Origin: RGIG5050 sp045636065
GTDB lineage: Bacteria > Verrucomicrobiota > Kiritimatiellia > RFP12 > UBA1067
Direction: 5' to 3'
Length of the DNA stretch: 64,000 nt
Assembly: GCA_045636065.1 (NCBI GenBank)
Contig: JAZTWW010000046.1
Coordinates: 1 to 64,000 of the forward strand
Part shown: piece after piece, positions 33,827 through 42,084 of the stretch
How positions within the stretch are numbered: the stretch's first letter is position 1
Layout of the letters: every line of letters begins with the position of its first letter
Made by a program: the position numbers and the translations under genes
The notes under the pieces: model-generated
Seen by the model: only the letters and a program-made list of their open reading frames with translations
Told to the model about the DNA's origin: nothing
The model's database searches: none

Positions 33827-35970
33827 TACTTATCTCCTGCGACGGGACAACTATCCCGCATATTTTCCTTCCAACAATTGACAATTGTCCCCTCTTCGCT
33901 CTTCCAGATCTCCAAACAATCGAAACGAATGGGGATGATCGATGGTGGGAGAGCTGATTCCGTGGGCGCTCCAATGGCATAGACTTTCTTTCCCTTTAGG
34001 GCCTCCTCGCCATATCGATTCAGAAATGAATGGACTGCACTTGCACTGGCGAAATGAACCGCATCAAAAATCGGCATTACAAGGGCTGTCCCCAAGCTAG
34101 ATGGAACAGAGGCTGTCCCCGAATTGAGGTGGTAGATGGGGAGGTTGTCATATAGGACGATTTCATCGACTGAGGCGGCGCCGCAGGCGAGAAGAGCGCC
34201 TTTTACCGCTGTTGGGGCAAGGGAGCTTTTAAGCCGCAGGAAGCGCTTACCGGCGACCCTATCCATATTTCTACGAATTTCCGCATCAAATGGCGCAGTT
34301 CCGGCATTTATCGGTTGCAGCGGCTCACACCGTGCCACCCCTTCCGGCACACCGCATGACTTTTCTGACGGATAAAGGTCAGCCTTGATACCATGCCTAA
34401 GAAGAGCTTCGGCCGTCTGAGCGCCTGTTGTCCATATTTCCGGAAGATGGCGGATATCCCCCTTCCAAGTCTCGAAAAAGCACCTTACTGCCGCAGGGCT
34501 TGAAAGGATAAGCGCATCATACGAATGGACATCGACACCGTCTAAGGAATCTGACCTCGCCTCAAGTCGCACCATAGGCCACATTACGGCCCTGCCGCCA
34601 AAATCCTCAATCGCTGTCCTGATATGGGCTGAGACATCATTCGAGGCTGTCACGAGCACCCTAGCGCCCTTCAAAAGCCCGAGCCTTGGCCAGACGTGCC
34701 TTGTGCATGGTCCATTGAGCAACACGCCGGGCCTATCGTCTTCACGCTGGGTCCACCCTTTCACGATCTCTTCGCGCGGCCCCATTGCGTCATAGACCAT
34801 TGTGCCGCCATCCATCACCTTCGTTCCCATAAAGGCGACTTCATTCTCTTCGCTGCCAGTCGAGCGCGGCGTAAACACCCTAAAGCCGCGCGCCTCGCCC
34901 CGCCTAGTAAGGAGCATGCCAGTTCCAGTGCTTGCCGCGAGAAGCGCACTCACTCCGGGCCTTACGACAAACGGTATGCCGTGCGCCTCCAAGGCATCAG
35001 TCTCCTCGGAAAGCCGCCCAAATAGGCCCGCATCGCCGCCTTTAAGCCGCACGACGCGCTTGAGCTTGCGCGCCTCGTCAAGGATGAGACTAGTTATATC
35101 CTCCTGCCTAGCGCCCTTACCGCACCTCTTGCCAACATCAACCCACTCGGCGCGCGGCCTTAGCATGGCCTTCAAACCATGCGGAATCAGAGTGTCGGCA
35201 AGTATTATGTCAGCCTCGGCAACGTCGCGCGCGCAGCGTACTGTTATGGACTGGGCATCGCCCACGCCTGCGCTTGCGAACCTCACAGCCTTGACGAACA
35301 TATCGCGCATCGAAACGAAACGCCTGTCCCCAAGCCTGAAGGCAACCGCAAGAACTCCCTGCCCTTCCGGCGGCTTGAGTTCCGCCTCTGGAATCGGGAC
35401 AATATCAAATCGCGAAAGGTCGAGCCCAAGGCGGTTCAATCCGGCAAGCGCCATAATGGCGCCATCAAAGCGCCCTTCCTCTATCTGCGTAAGCCTTGCA
35501 TCGACTGCGCCGCGCATGGGAAGAAGTTCAGCTTTGGGCCACCTCCTTTGTGCGTACTCCCTGCGCCTCGATGATGAAACCCCGATCCTTGCGCCATCGC
35601 GCAAAAGCCTGTCCGAAGCCCCCTTGAGCGACACTACGGCATCGCGCCTATCTTCGCGGCATGGAAGCCACATCCAGTCAAGGCCGTCCCTCGGCCTCTC
35701 CGGCATGTCTTTGGCGGAATGGATGGCGCAGTCAACCGCGCCCGAAAGAACGGCGTCATCAAGGTCGCGCGTGAAGAAATCACCTGCGGCCGACTCGATT
35801 GGAGTTAAGAGGTCACGGTCACCAGGGGTGGAAACAGGCAGAATATCCCAGTCGCTCCCAGGGCAACACCCCTTGAGAAAGGCGATCGCGCCCTCCGTCT
35901 GCCTTAGGGCAAGACGGCTTGAGCGCGTTCCAACCTTTATTGTTCCTAGCCTCTCCACAGGCGCCCCCAT
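33826..35970 (-). CDS. Fusion HemC(domains 1-2)-SUMT-HemD
   Basis: A 714-residue tetrapyrrole enzyme. Residues about 7-216 match porphobilinogen deaminase domains 1-2: KVGTRSSRLALRQTE, HSAKDMP (catalytic Asp), SSSRRREY, MRGAVDAR. The HemC third domain with its cofactor-binding Cys is missing. Residues 230-430 are a uroporphyrinogen III methyltransferase (SAGVGD for GAGPGD; VRLKGGDAGLFGR; RPGVSALLAA). About 440-714 is HemD-like (GARVLVTASND; SPAAVRCFFE; SASAVHSF). The three steps would lead from porphobilinogen to precorrin-2. The ATG at 35970 overlaps the parC stop (TGATG); a longer frame upstream is rejected. A short in-frame repeat (GTASVPSSLGTALV) lies in the HemD part. Confidence 0.87.
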   Translation of the reverse strand: MGAPVERLGTIKVGTRSSRLALRQTEGAIAFLKGCCPGSDWDILPVSTPGDRDLLTPIESAAGDFFTRDLDDAVLSGAVDCAIHSAKDMPERPRDGLDWMWLPCREDRRDAVVSLKGASDRLLRDGARIGVSSSRRREYAQRRWPKAELLPMRGAVDARLTQIEEGRFDGAIMALAGLNRLGLDLSRFDIVPIPEAELKPPEGQGVLAVAFRLGDRRFVSMRDMFVKAVRFASAGVGDAQSITVRCARDVAEADIILADTLIPHGLKAMLRPRAEWVDVGKRCGKGARQEDITSLILDEARKLKRVVRLKGGDAGLFGRLSEETDALEAHGIPFVVRPGVSALLAASTGTGMLLTRRGEARGFRVFTPRSTGSEENEVAFMGTKVMDGGTMVYDAMGPREEIVKGWTQREDDRPGVLLNGPCTRHVWPRLGLLKGARVLVTASNDVSAHIRTAIEDFGGRAVMWPMVRLEARSDSLDGVDVHSYDALILSSPAAVRCFFETWKGDIRHLPEIWTTGAQTAEALLRHGIKADLYPSEKSCGVPEGVARCEPLQPINAGTAPFDAEIRRNMDRVAGKRFLRLKSSLAPTAVKGALLACGAASVDEIVLYDNLPIYHLNSGTASVPSSLGTALVMPIFDAVHFASASAVHSFLNRYGEEALKGKKVYAIGAPTESALPPSIIPIRFDCLEIWKSEEGTIVNCWKENMRDSCPVAGDK
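34083..34120 (-). repeat. Pair of GGGGACAGCC motifs inside the HemD domain
   Basis: GGGCTGTCCCC at 34083-34093 and GGCTGTCCCC at 34111-34120 lie 28 bp apart and are read in frame as GTASV and GTALV. They resemble the GGGGACAGTCCCC element in the radical SAM gene at 48371-48383. Confidence 0.6.
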
Positions 35971-38105
35971 CAGAAGAGGACGCCTTTGCTCGGCTCTTCC
36001 TTGTCGTCCCACCAGGCGCCCTTTGTCGGGGATATGCGCGCAATGGCCTTGGTCGTCATCTGGAGCCCCTTTGCGGACGCCCCGCGCACAGTCACCTGGT
36101 TCATGTCGAAGATCTGCTGGTGGATGCGCTGGTTCTTAGCGGGCTTGAACTTGACGTACAGGTTCTCGGGGCAGCCGCTCTGGAAGTAGAGGATCTTCCC
36201 CTTCTCGGGCGCAAGGCGGTACTCCTTGTTGTTTATCATGCCGCCGAACGTGAAGCGCTTGACGTACGTGAAGCCGTACATGGGCTCCTCGTACGCGCAG
36301 ACGAACTCCTTGTCCCTGTCCTTCTCGGGGTTGAACACGAATACGTCAAGAAGGTCCTTGTCGACAAACTGCTTCTCTGGGGCCGGCATCATCTTGTAGC
36401 GGCCGTCCTTCCAAACGAAGAGGAGCTTGTCGAGGCTGGAGCACTTGAACATCTCGTCGCCCGCCTTTATGCCGTAGCCGACGAAGTGGTTCTCCTTGTC
36501 GTGCCTGATGGAAAGCTCGCTTGCCGTTATGGCGCGCACGTCAACCGCCTTGAACGGCGTCTCCGACACCTTTGTGCACCTAGGATACCTCTTCTGGTAT
36601 GTCTTTATAAGGCCCTTAAGGTACTTTACGACATACGCCCTGAGGTGCGCAAGATCATCCTTTACGCTCGCCTCCTCGGCAACGATGTTCTCTATGTCCT
36701 TGCGGTTCTTGTCGATGTCGAACTGGGAGATGCGCCTGATGGGGATTTTAAGGAGTCTATCGACATCATCGTCGGTGACATCGCGTCTAAGCTCGGCCCT
36801 GAAAGGAATGAAGCCGGTCTTGACCGCCTTCTTGACGCCCTCCTCGGTCTTCTCCGTCTCGATCCTCTTGTAGATCCGCTCCTCGACGAAAATCCTGTCG
36901 AGCGTCCTTGCATGGAAGAGATCGTCAAGCTCGCCAAGCCTTATCTCAAGCTCGCGCTTTGTAAGGTCCATGAGGCGGGATGCGTTCTTCTCGAGTATCT
37001 GCGATACCGTCATCTCGCGCGGACGCCCCGCGTCCAGAACGACGGGCCTTGACGAAATGCTCTTTTCGCAGTTCGTGAAGGCGTAGAGCGCAGTGATGAC
37101 CTTTTCCTGGCTCGCGCCAGTCTGCAGCTCAAGCTCTATCTCGACCTTTCCGCTTGTAAGGTCGTGAAGCTTCCTGACCTGCACCTTCTTCTTCTTGATC
37201 GCATCCTCGATCGACTCGGCGATGGAGTCGGTCGTTTCGCCCCAGGGAAGCTCCGTTATGACAAGCTTCGACTTCTCGCGCTTCTCAATTACGGCCCTCA
37301 CCTTGACCTTGCCAAGGCCATCCTGATACTCGCTCGCGTCCATTATGCCGCCGAGCTGGAAATCGGGGACGAGGCTGAACGGCTTCTTCTGGATGGCCGC
37401 GATCTCTGCCTCAAGAAGCTCGATGAAGTTGTGCGGGAGGATGCTCGTCGAAAGGCCGACGGCGATTCCGTCCGCGCCCAGCATAAGAAGAAGCGGGATC
37501 TTCGCCGGCAGCAGCACCGGCTCCTCGTTGCGCCCGTCGTAGCTCGGCGTGTAATCGGTAGTCTTCCTGTTGAAGACCTCCTTGCGCGCGAGCTCCGTAA
37601 GGCGGCACTCGATGTACCTTGACGCGGCGGCAGGCATCCCCGTATAGAGGTTGCCGAAATTTCCCTGCCCGTCGATGAGATACCCCTTCCCCTCGCCCCA
37701 GAGCTTGTTGGCGAGAACGACGAGCGCGTCGCTAATCGACGCATCGCCGTGCGGGTGGTACTGCATCGTGTGACCGACGATGTTCGCGACCTTTGTGTAC
37801 CTTCCGTCGTCCTTCTCGAAGAGAGCGTGCATTATGCGCCGCTGCACGGGCTTAAGGCCATCCTCAACTGCCGGTATGGCGCGCGAGCAGATGACATAGC
37901 CCGTATACTGGAGGAAGTTCCCGTCCATGAGGTTCCTCAGCGGCCCATCGCCGGTAAGTCCGACGGATGGCGGCGATGGAGCGGCCTCGGGGGCGGAGGA
38001 CGGTTGTTCAGAAGCCGCGCCCGGCTCGGCTTCTGCCGGCGGGGCGGGTTTCTTCAAAGGCTCGAAAAGATCGCAGTCGTCAAATAGGCTTGGCGGTTCA
38101 TCCAT
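35970..38105 (-). CDS. parC: DNA topoisomerase IV subunit A-like (GyrA/ParC)
   Basis: A 711-residue type IIA topoisomerase A subunit. An extra N-terminal Pro/Ala/Glu-rich tail (1-50) precedes DGLKPVQRRIMHAL, YHPHGDAS, and AASRYIE with the catalytic Tyr at about 164. A coiled region (370-480) and a short C-terminal part follow. The length is below that of typical GyrA/ParC, with no obvious six-bladed GyrA pinwheel or GyrA-box, as in the Bacteroidetes/Chlamydiae-type second topoisomerase. ATG at 38105. Whether it pairs with a ParE elsewhere cannot be seen; no B subunit is in the window. Confidence 0.88.
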   Translation of the reverse strand: MDEPPSLFDDCDLFEPLKKPAPPAEAEPGAASEQPSSAPEAAPSPPSVGLTGDGPLRNLMDGNFLQYTGYVICSRAIPAVEDGLKPVQRRIMHALFEKDDGRYTKVANIVGHTMQYHPHGDASISDALVVLANKLWGEGKGYLIDGQGNFGNLYTGMPAAASRYIECRLTELARKEVFNRKTTDYTPSYDGRNEEPVLLPAKIPLLLMLGADGIAVGLSTSILPHNFIELLEAEIAAIQKKPFSLVPDFQLGGIMDASEYQDGLGKVKVRAVIEKREKSKLVITELPWGETTDSIAESIEDAIKKKKVQVRKLHDLTSGKVEIELELQTGASQEKVITALYAFTNCEKSISSRPVVLDAGRPREMTVSQILEKNASRLMDLTKRELEIRLGELDDLFHARTLDRIFVEERIYKRIETEKTEEGVKKAVKTGFIPFRAELRRDVTDDDVDRLLKIPIRRISQFDIDKNRKDIENIVAEEASVKDDLAHLRAYVVKYLKGLIKTYQKRYPRCTKVSETPFKAVDVRAITASELSIRHDKENHFVGYGIKAGDEMFKCSSLDKLLFVWKDGRYKMMPAPEKQFVDKDLLDVFVFNPEKDRDKEFVCAYEEPMYGFTYVKRFTFGGMINNKEYRLAPEKGKILYFQSGCPENLYVKFKPAKNQRIHQQIFDMNQVTVRGASAKGLQMTTKAIARISPTKGAWWDDKEEPSKGVLF

Positions 38106-38134
38106 GTCTCAAATCGCATCCCAAAATCACAGTA

Positions 38135-38959
38135 TCAGAAGAAATTGCCCATGCGGCGGAACTTCGCGTACCTTGCCTCGACGAGCTCGTCCACAGGGAC
38201 GGCCTTGAGCGCCCTGATGGCGGCGACGACGGCCTTCTTGACGGCCTCGGCCGCAGCCTTGACGTCGCATCCCGCGCCGCCCTCGGGCTCGGGGATGATG
38301 CCGTCGATGACGCCGAGCGAATCGAGGTCGCCGGCGGTTATCTTGAGCGCCTCGGCGGCCTCGGGGGCCTTTGTGCCGTCGCGCCAGAGGATTCCCGCGC
38401 ACCCTTCGGGGGAGATGACCGAGTAGACGGCGTTCTCCATCATGAGGATCCTGTCCCCCACGGCGATCGCAAGCGCGCCGCCGGAGCCGCCCTCGCCAGT
38501 TATGACGACGACGATGGGCGTTTTGAGGAGGCTCGCGAACTCGAGGCTCTTGGCGATCGCCTCGGCCTGGCCGCGCTCCTCGGCCTCCTTGCCGGGATAG
38601 GCTCCGGGCGTGTCGACGAACGTCACCACGGGAAGATGGAACTTCTCCGCGAGCTTCATCAGGCGCATCGCCTTGCGGTAGCCGTCGGGGTTGGCCATGC
38701 CGAAGTTGGCCTCCATGTTCTCCTCGACGTTCGCACCTTTGTGGTGGCCTATGACGAGGCAGCGCTCGCCGTCGATCGTGGCGAAGCCGCCGATGAGGGC
38801 CCTGTCGTCGTTGACGAGCCTGTCGCCGTGCAGCTCCTCGAAGTCGCTTGCCATGCACTTGATGTAGTCGAAGATGTGCGGACGCTTCGCGTCGCGCGCG
38901 AGCTTCACGATCTCCATGGCCGTCAGGGGCGCGGCCTTCTTCGTTTTCTTTGCAGCCAT
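38135..38959 (-). CDS. accA: Acetyl-CoA carboxylase carboxyltransferase subunit alpha
   Basis: A 274-residue AccA. LHGDRLVNDDRALIGGFA, PDGYRKAMRLMKLAEKFHLP, FVDTPGAYPGKEAEERGQAE and GEGGSGGALAI are standard. It transfers CO2 from carboxybiotin to acetyl-CoA to make malonyl-CoA. It lacks the first ~40 residues found in E. coli AccA. Encoded 44 bp after accD. Confidence 0.95.
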   Translation of the reverse strand: MAAKKTKKAAPLTAMEIVKLARDAKRPHIFDYIKCMASDFEELHGDRLVNDDRALIGGFATIDGERCLVIGHHKGANVEENMEANFGMANPDGYRKAMRLMKLAEKFHLPVVTFVDTPGAYPGKEAEERGQAEAIAKSLEFASLLKTPIVVVITGEGGSGGALAIAVGDRILMMENAVYSVISPEGCAGILWRDGTKAPEAAEALKITAGDLDSLGVIDGIIPEPEGGAGCDVKAAAEAVKKAVVAAIRALKAVPVDELVEARYAKFRRMGNFF

Positions 38960-39003
38960 TTGAAACCTTCCTTCCGCCCCGTTCGCGCGGGGCGCAGCAG
39001 ATG

Positions 39004-39834
39004 TCAGAATCCGAAATACTTGAGCATCTTGACGATGAACGCCTTGAGCTCGGGACGCCTCACGACCTTGTCGATGAAGCCGTGCGCCTCAAGGTACTCC
39101 GCGCTCTGGAAGTCCTTGGGGAGCTTCTGGTGGATCGTGTTCTCGATGACGCGCCTGCCGGCGAAACCGATAAGGGCCTTGGGCTCGGTGATGTTGATGT
39201 CGCCAAGCATCGCGTAGCTAGCGCTGACGCCGCCGGTGGTCGGGTCCGTGAGGACGCTTATGTAAGGAAGCCCGGCCTCCTTGAGGCGGCCTATGGCGGC
39301 GCTCGTCTTCACCATCTGCATGAGCGAGAGGATGCCTTCGTGCATTCTCGCGCCGCCCGAGGCGGAGCAGATGATGAGCGGACGGCGTTCGGCTATCGCC
39401 TTCTCGGCGGCGCGCGCGATGCGCTCGCCCGTTCCCGAGCCGAGGCTTCCGCCCATGAACGCGAAATCCATTACGCCGATCATCACGGGGATCGAATCCA
39501 TCGTGGCCGTGCCGGTCACTATGGACTCCGTCTCGCCGGTCTTCTTGATCGTCGCCTCGACCTTCTCCACGTAGGGGCCGGTGGCATCGTGGAACTTGAG
39601 GTGGTCGGAGTACGTCACTTCGCGGAAGCACTCCTCGAACGAGCCTTCGTCCGCGAGGAGCGCGATCCTTGCCCTGGCGCCGATGCGCCCATGGTAGTCG
39701 CAGTCCGGGCAAATCGAGCCGTTAGCCTTCCATACGTCGTTCGGCACGTAGCGCTTGCATCTCGGGCATACAGTCCAAAGCGCCTTTGTCGGCGGTATCT
39801 TCGCCGGTTGATCGCTCTTCTGAAACCAGGCCAT
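39004..39834 (-). CDS. accD: Acetyl-CoA carboxylase carboxyltransferase subunit beta
   Basis: A 276-residue AccD with the N-terminal zinc ribbon (CPRCKRYV...CPDCDYHG) and the crotonase-like core with VMDFAFMGGSLGS and ICSASGGARMHEG. Partner of the AccA encoded next. A 50-nt leader with a CCTCC-TTCG-GGAGG hairpin separates it from its promoter. First gene of accD-accA-parC-hem-NYN. Confidence 0.95.
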   Translation of the reverse strand: MAWFQKSDQPAKIPPTKALWTVCPRCKRYVPNDVWKANGSICPDCDYHGRIGARARIALLADEGSFEECFREVTYSDHLKFHDATGPYVEKVEATIKKTGETESIVTGTATMDSIPVMIGVMDFAFMGGSLGSGTGERIARAAEKAIAERRPLIICSASGGARMHEGILSLMQMVKTSAAIGRLKEAGLPYISVLTDPTTGGVSASYAMLGDINITEPKALIGFAGRRVIENTIHQKLPKDFQSAEYLEAHGFIDKVVRRPELKAFIVKMLKYFGF

Positions 39835-39891
39835 ATTGAAGAAACTCCTCTTTTTGCAGAAACCGTTACCCTCCCCGAAGGAGGAGTGGAT

Positions 39892-39920
39892 ATTATACCA
39901 AATTTGAGGGCAGGAGTCAA
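39892..39920 (-). promoter_or_regulatory. Promoter of the accD operon
   Basis: Minus strand: -35 TTGACT (39920-39915), 17-bp spacer, -10 TATAAT (39897-39892) inside CAAATTTGGTATAAT. Near consensus. A UUCG-capped hairpin follows in the leader at about 39868-39882. Confidence 0.85.
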
Positions 39921-39933
39921 AAAGCCGCGGGCG

Positions 39934-42084
39934 TCAGCCGCCGCGAAGGAGGCGAGCCTCTTCGTCGCGGTTGAGGACCTCGACGAGATAGGGGCCGTGC
40001 GGGCCGCGGTGGAAAAGGCCGTGAACCGCCTCGGGGCCATCCGATGCGATGACGTTCTTTATGAGAGCCACCATCGCCTTCGTCACCCTGAGCCCCGGCA
40101 GGAACACCGGGATCCCCGGCGGATAAGGGACGAGGAACTGCGAGGCGATCCGCCCTTCGGACTCCTCGATCGAAACGAGTTCGCCGTCGCAGAGCGCCGC
40201 CGCGTGCGGGAGTACCGCTATCTGCCCCGAGACAGCCGCCGAGACGCCCGCCGACGCACCCGCCGCATCGGGCCTTCCGATAAGCCCCTTCAAGCTTCGG
40301 CAGATCCTCAGGAGATACTCGAAATGCTCCTCCTCCGTGCCGGCCGTCACGAGGAAGAGGATCGTCGTCGCCGTGGCCTTCTCCCACTGGATATGGGCCT
40401 TCAGGAGGGCGTCCTTGAAAGTCTGGCACGCCTTGGCGCTTTTGAGCATCAAGACGATCTTGAGGGGGTCTTTCATGTACCCTTCGCCGCGCCAGTCGTA
40501 GCCGGGTGCGGCTATCTCGGAGAGGTCCGCGAACACGTCGCGCTCCTCCCTCTGGCATATCTCGGCGACGCGCCGCCTGAAGGCCCGCACCCATCTCAGC
40601 CTCTCGTCGACGACCCTAAGCCCCTCAAGGCGCATCTGGACGCCCGCGATGTCGAGCGTAGCCATGAACGGGTACAGCGGACTCGTCGAATGCCAGTACC
40701 TGAGGATCTCGTGGAAGTCGTGGCTGAACTTCTCGTAGCTTCCTCGTCCGTGCAGGGAGAACCTGCGCCTGAGCCAGCGGAAGCCGGGGTTCGCGTCCTC
40801 TTCGAGAAGCTGCTTGAACCTGCTCGAAACGTGGATCATCGAAGCCTGCGAGAACGCGGCCAAGGTCTTGTGCGTCGACTGCACGGCGAAGTGCGCGCCC
40901 GCAAACGGGTTGATCGCGTTGTACCTCACGGGGTCGTCGTCATCGGTGTAGTGGATGTACTCTGGATGGAACGAGAGGTATGCGGCCCACGCCTCGTCGG
41001 CGTAGAAGAGGACGCCCGCGCGCTCGCACATCTCGCCTATCTTCCATACGGGATAGAGGATGCCCTCGTAGGTGCATGTGGTGAGGATGAGAAGCCTCGG
41101 GCTATCGCCCTGCGGTACGGCGGGGAAGAGTTCGCGGCGTATGTCCTCAAGCGCGACTGGGCCCCATACGCCAAGCCTTGCGTTGTACATCGCCGGGAGA
41201 TAGCGCGGCACCGCGCCCGACATCGCTATCGCGTGGTGGACGCTCTTGTGGCAGTTCCTGTCGACGAGAACGGTCTCGCCCGGCCTAAGGAGCGTCTGTA
41301 GCATCGCCTTATTTGAGGTGCTCGTCCCGTTGGTCACGTAGCAGCTCTGCGCCGTACCGAATATCTCGCTCGTCAGCTTCTGCGCGAGCGACAGGGGCGA
41401 ATGCGCCTCGGGGGACGAAAGATCCCCAAGGCTCTCCACGCTCACCGAAAGGTCCGTCCTGAATATCTCGCCAGAGAACGCCTGCCTGAAGCCTTTGAGG
41501 AAACTCGACGAGGCGAACGCGCGCCCGCCGTTGTGCCCGGGCGTATGCCAGTTGGCGCCGCCCCTGTTGCGCACGTACTGCCTGAGCGCAGTCCAGAAGC
41601 GCGGCATCCAGAAGCTCTTGAAAAGGTGCACGAGCCTTTCGTGGTGGCGCTCGGGGTGGACGAAGACCTCGATCGACTTCTTCGTCCAGCGGCGCTGCGG
41701 CATCGCGTGCGCGGCGTGGCCGGGCCACGTGACGAGAACGCGCGGAAGTGCCGGGAAGTAGGCTCTAAGCCAGGTGCGGAGCGGAAGATCCTCGACGTAC
41801 GAGTCGATAAGCGCGTCGTCAACGAGGAAAAGGCATGCGCCCTGCCCGTCCTCGGTAAGGCCCTGCGATTCGTCACCGCCAATGAAGAGCGCGTTCTCAA
41901 GCTCCGTCGCGCTCGACGCCGCAACGAGCTTGAGGGCCGGATAGTCGAGCCGCTCTATCGTGTCGAACGTCTCGCGGCAGAAATCCGAGAAGGCGTCCGA
42001 AAGCCCGGACTCCATCTGCGGAAGGATTTTCGCGTCCTTCTCCCCTGTCTTGTGGAGATAGAAGACGGTCAGGTTCGCGGACAT
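39934..42084 (-). CDS. Orn/Lys/Arg decarboxylase (PLP, fold type I)
   Basis: A 716-residue aminotransferase-fold decarboxylase. HTPGHNGG, FGTAQSCYVTNGTSTSNKAM and the PLP-Lys region QSTHKTLAAFSQASM are the family signatures; DEAW holds the PLP-ring Asp. Wing domain at 1-130, C-terminal domain after about 560. Members decarboxylate arginine, lysine or ornithine for polyamine synthesis or acid resistance; the exact substrate is not evident. Begins right after the GH89 stop (adjacent codons), so the two are cotranscribed. Confidence 0.92.
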   Translation of the reverse strand: MSANLTVFYLHKTGEKDAKILPQMESGLSDAFSDFCRETFDTIERLDYPALKLVAASSATELENALFIGGDESQGLTEDGQGACLFLVDDALIDSYVEDLPLRTWLRAYFPALPRVLVTWPGHAAHAMPQRRWTKKSIEVFVHPERHHERLVHLFKSFWMPRFWTALRQYVRNRGGANWHTPGHNGGRAFASSSFLKGFRQAFSGEIFRTDLSVSVESLGDLSSPEAHSPLSLAQKLTSEIFGTAQSCYVTNGTSTSNKAMLQTLLRPGETVLVDRNCHKSVHHAIAMSGAVPRYLPAMYNARLGVWGPVALEDIRRELFPAVPQGDSPRLLILTTCTYEGILYPVWKIGEMCERAGVLFYADEAWAAYLSFHPEYIHYTDDDDPVRYNAINPFAGAHFAVQSTHKTLAAFSQASMIHVSSRFKQLLEEDANPGFRWLRRRFSLHGRGSYEKFSHDFHEILRYWHSTSPLYPFMATLDIAGVQMRLEGLRVVDERLRWVRAFRRRVAEICQREERDVFADLSEIAAPGYDWRGEGYMKDPLKIVLMLKSAKACQTFKDALLKAHIQWEKATATTILFLVTAGTEEEHFEYLLRICRSLKGLIGRPDAAGASAGVSAAVSGQIAVLPHAAALCDGELVSIEESEGRIASQFLVPYPPGIPVFLPGLRVTKAMVALIKNVIASDGPEAVHGLFHRGPHGPYLVEVLNRDEEARLLRGG

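Noticed and set aside
35971..36012. Upstream start of the hem fusion inside parC
   Set aside because: The 14 extra residues are arginine-rich shadow of parC; TGATG coupling at 35970 fits better.
39866..39884. Terminator after the decarboxylase gene
   Set aside because: The CCTCC-TTCG-GGAGG hairpin lies downstream of the accD -10 and has no T run, so it is a leader hairpin rather than a terminator.
38950..41301. Very long plus-strand open frame (783 codons), and similar ones at 41401-43074, 37967-39217, 34802-36139 and 61806-63341
   Set aside because: Each lies antisense to a well-recognised minus-strand gene (accD, decarboxylase, GH89, accA, hem fusion, fkp). They are by-products of GC-rich codon usage and have no recognisable domains.
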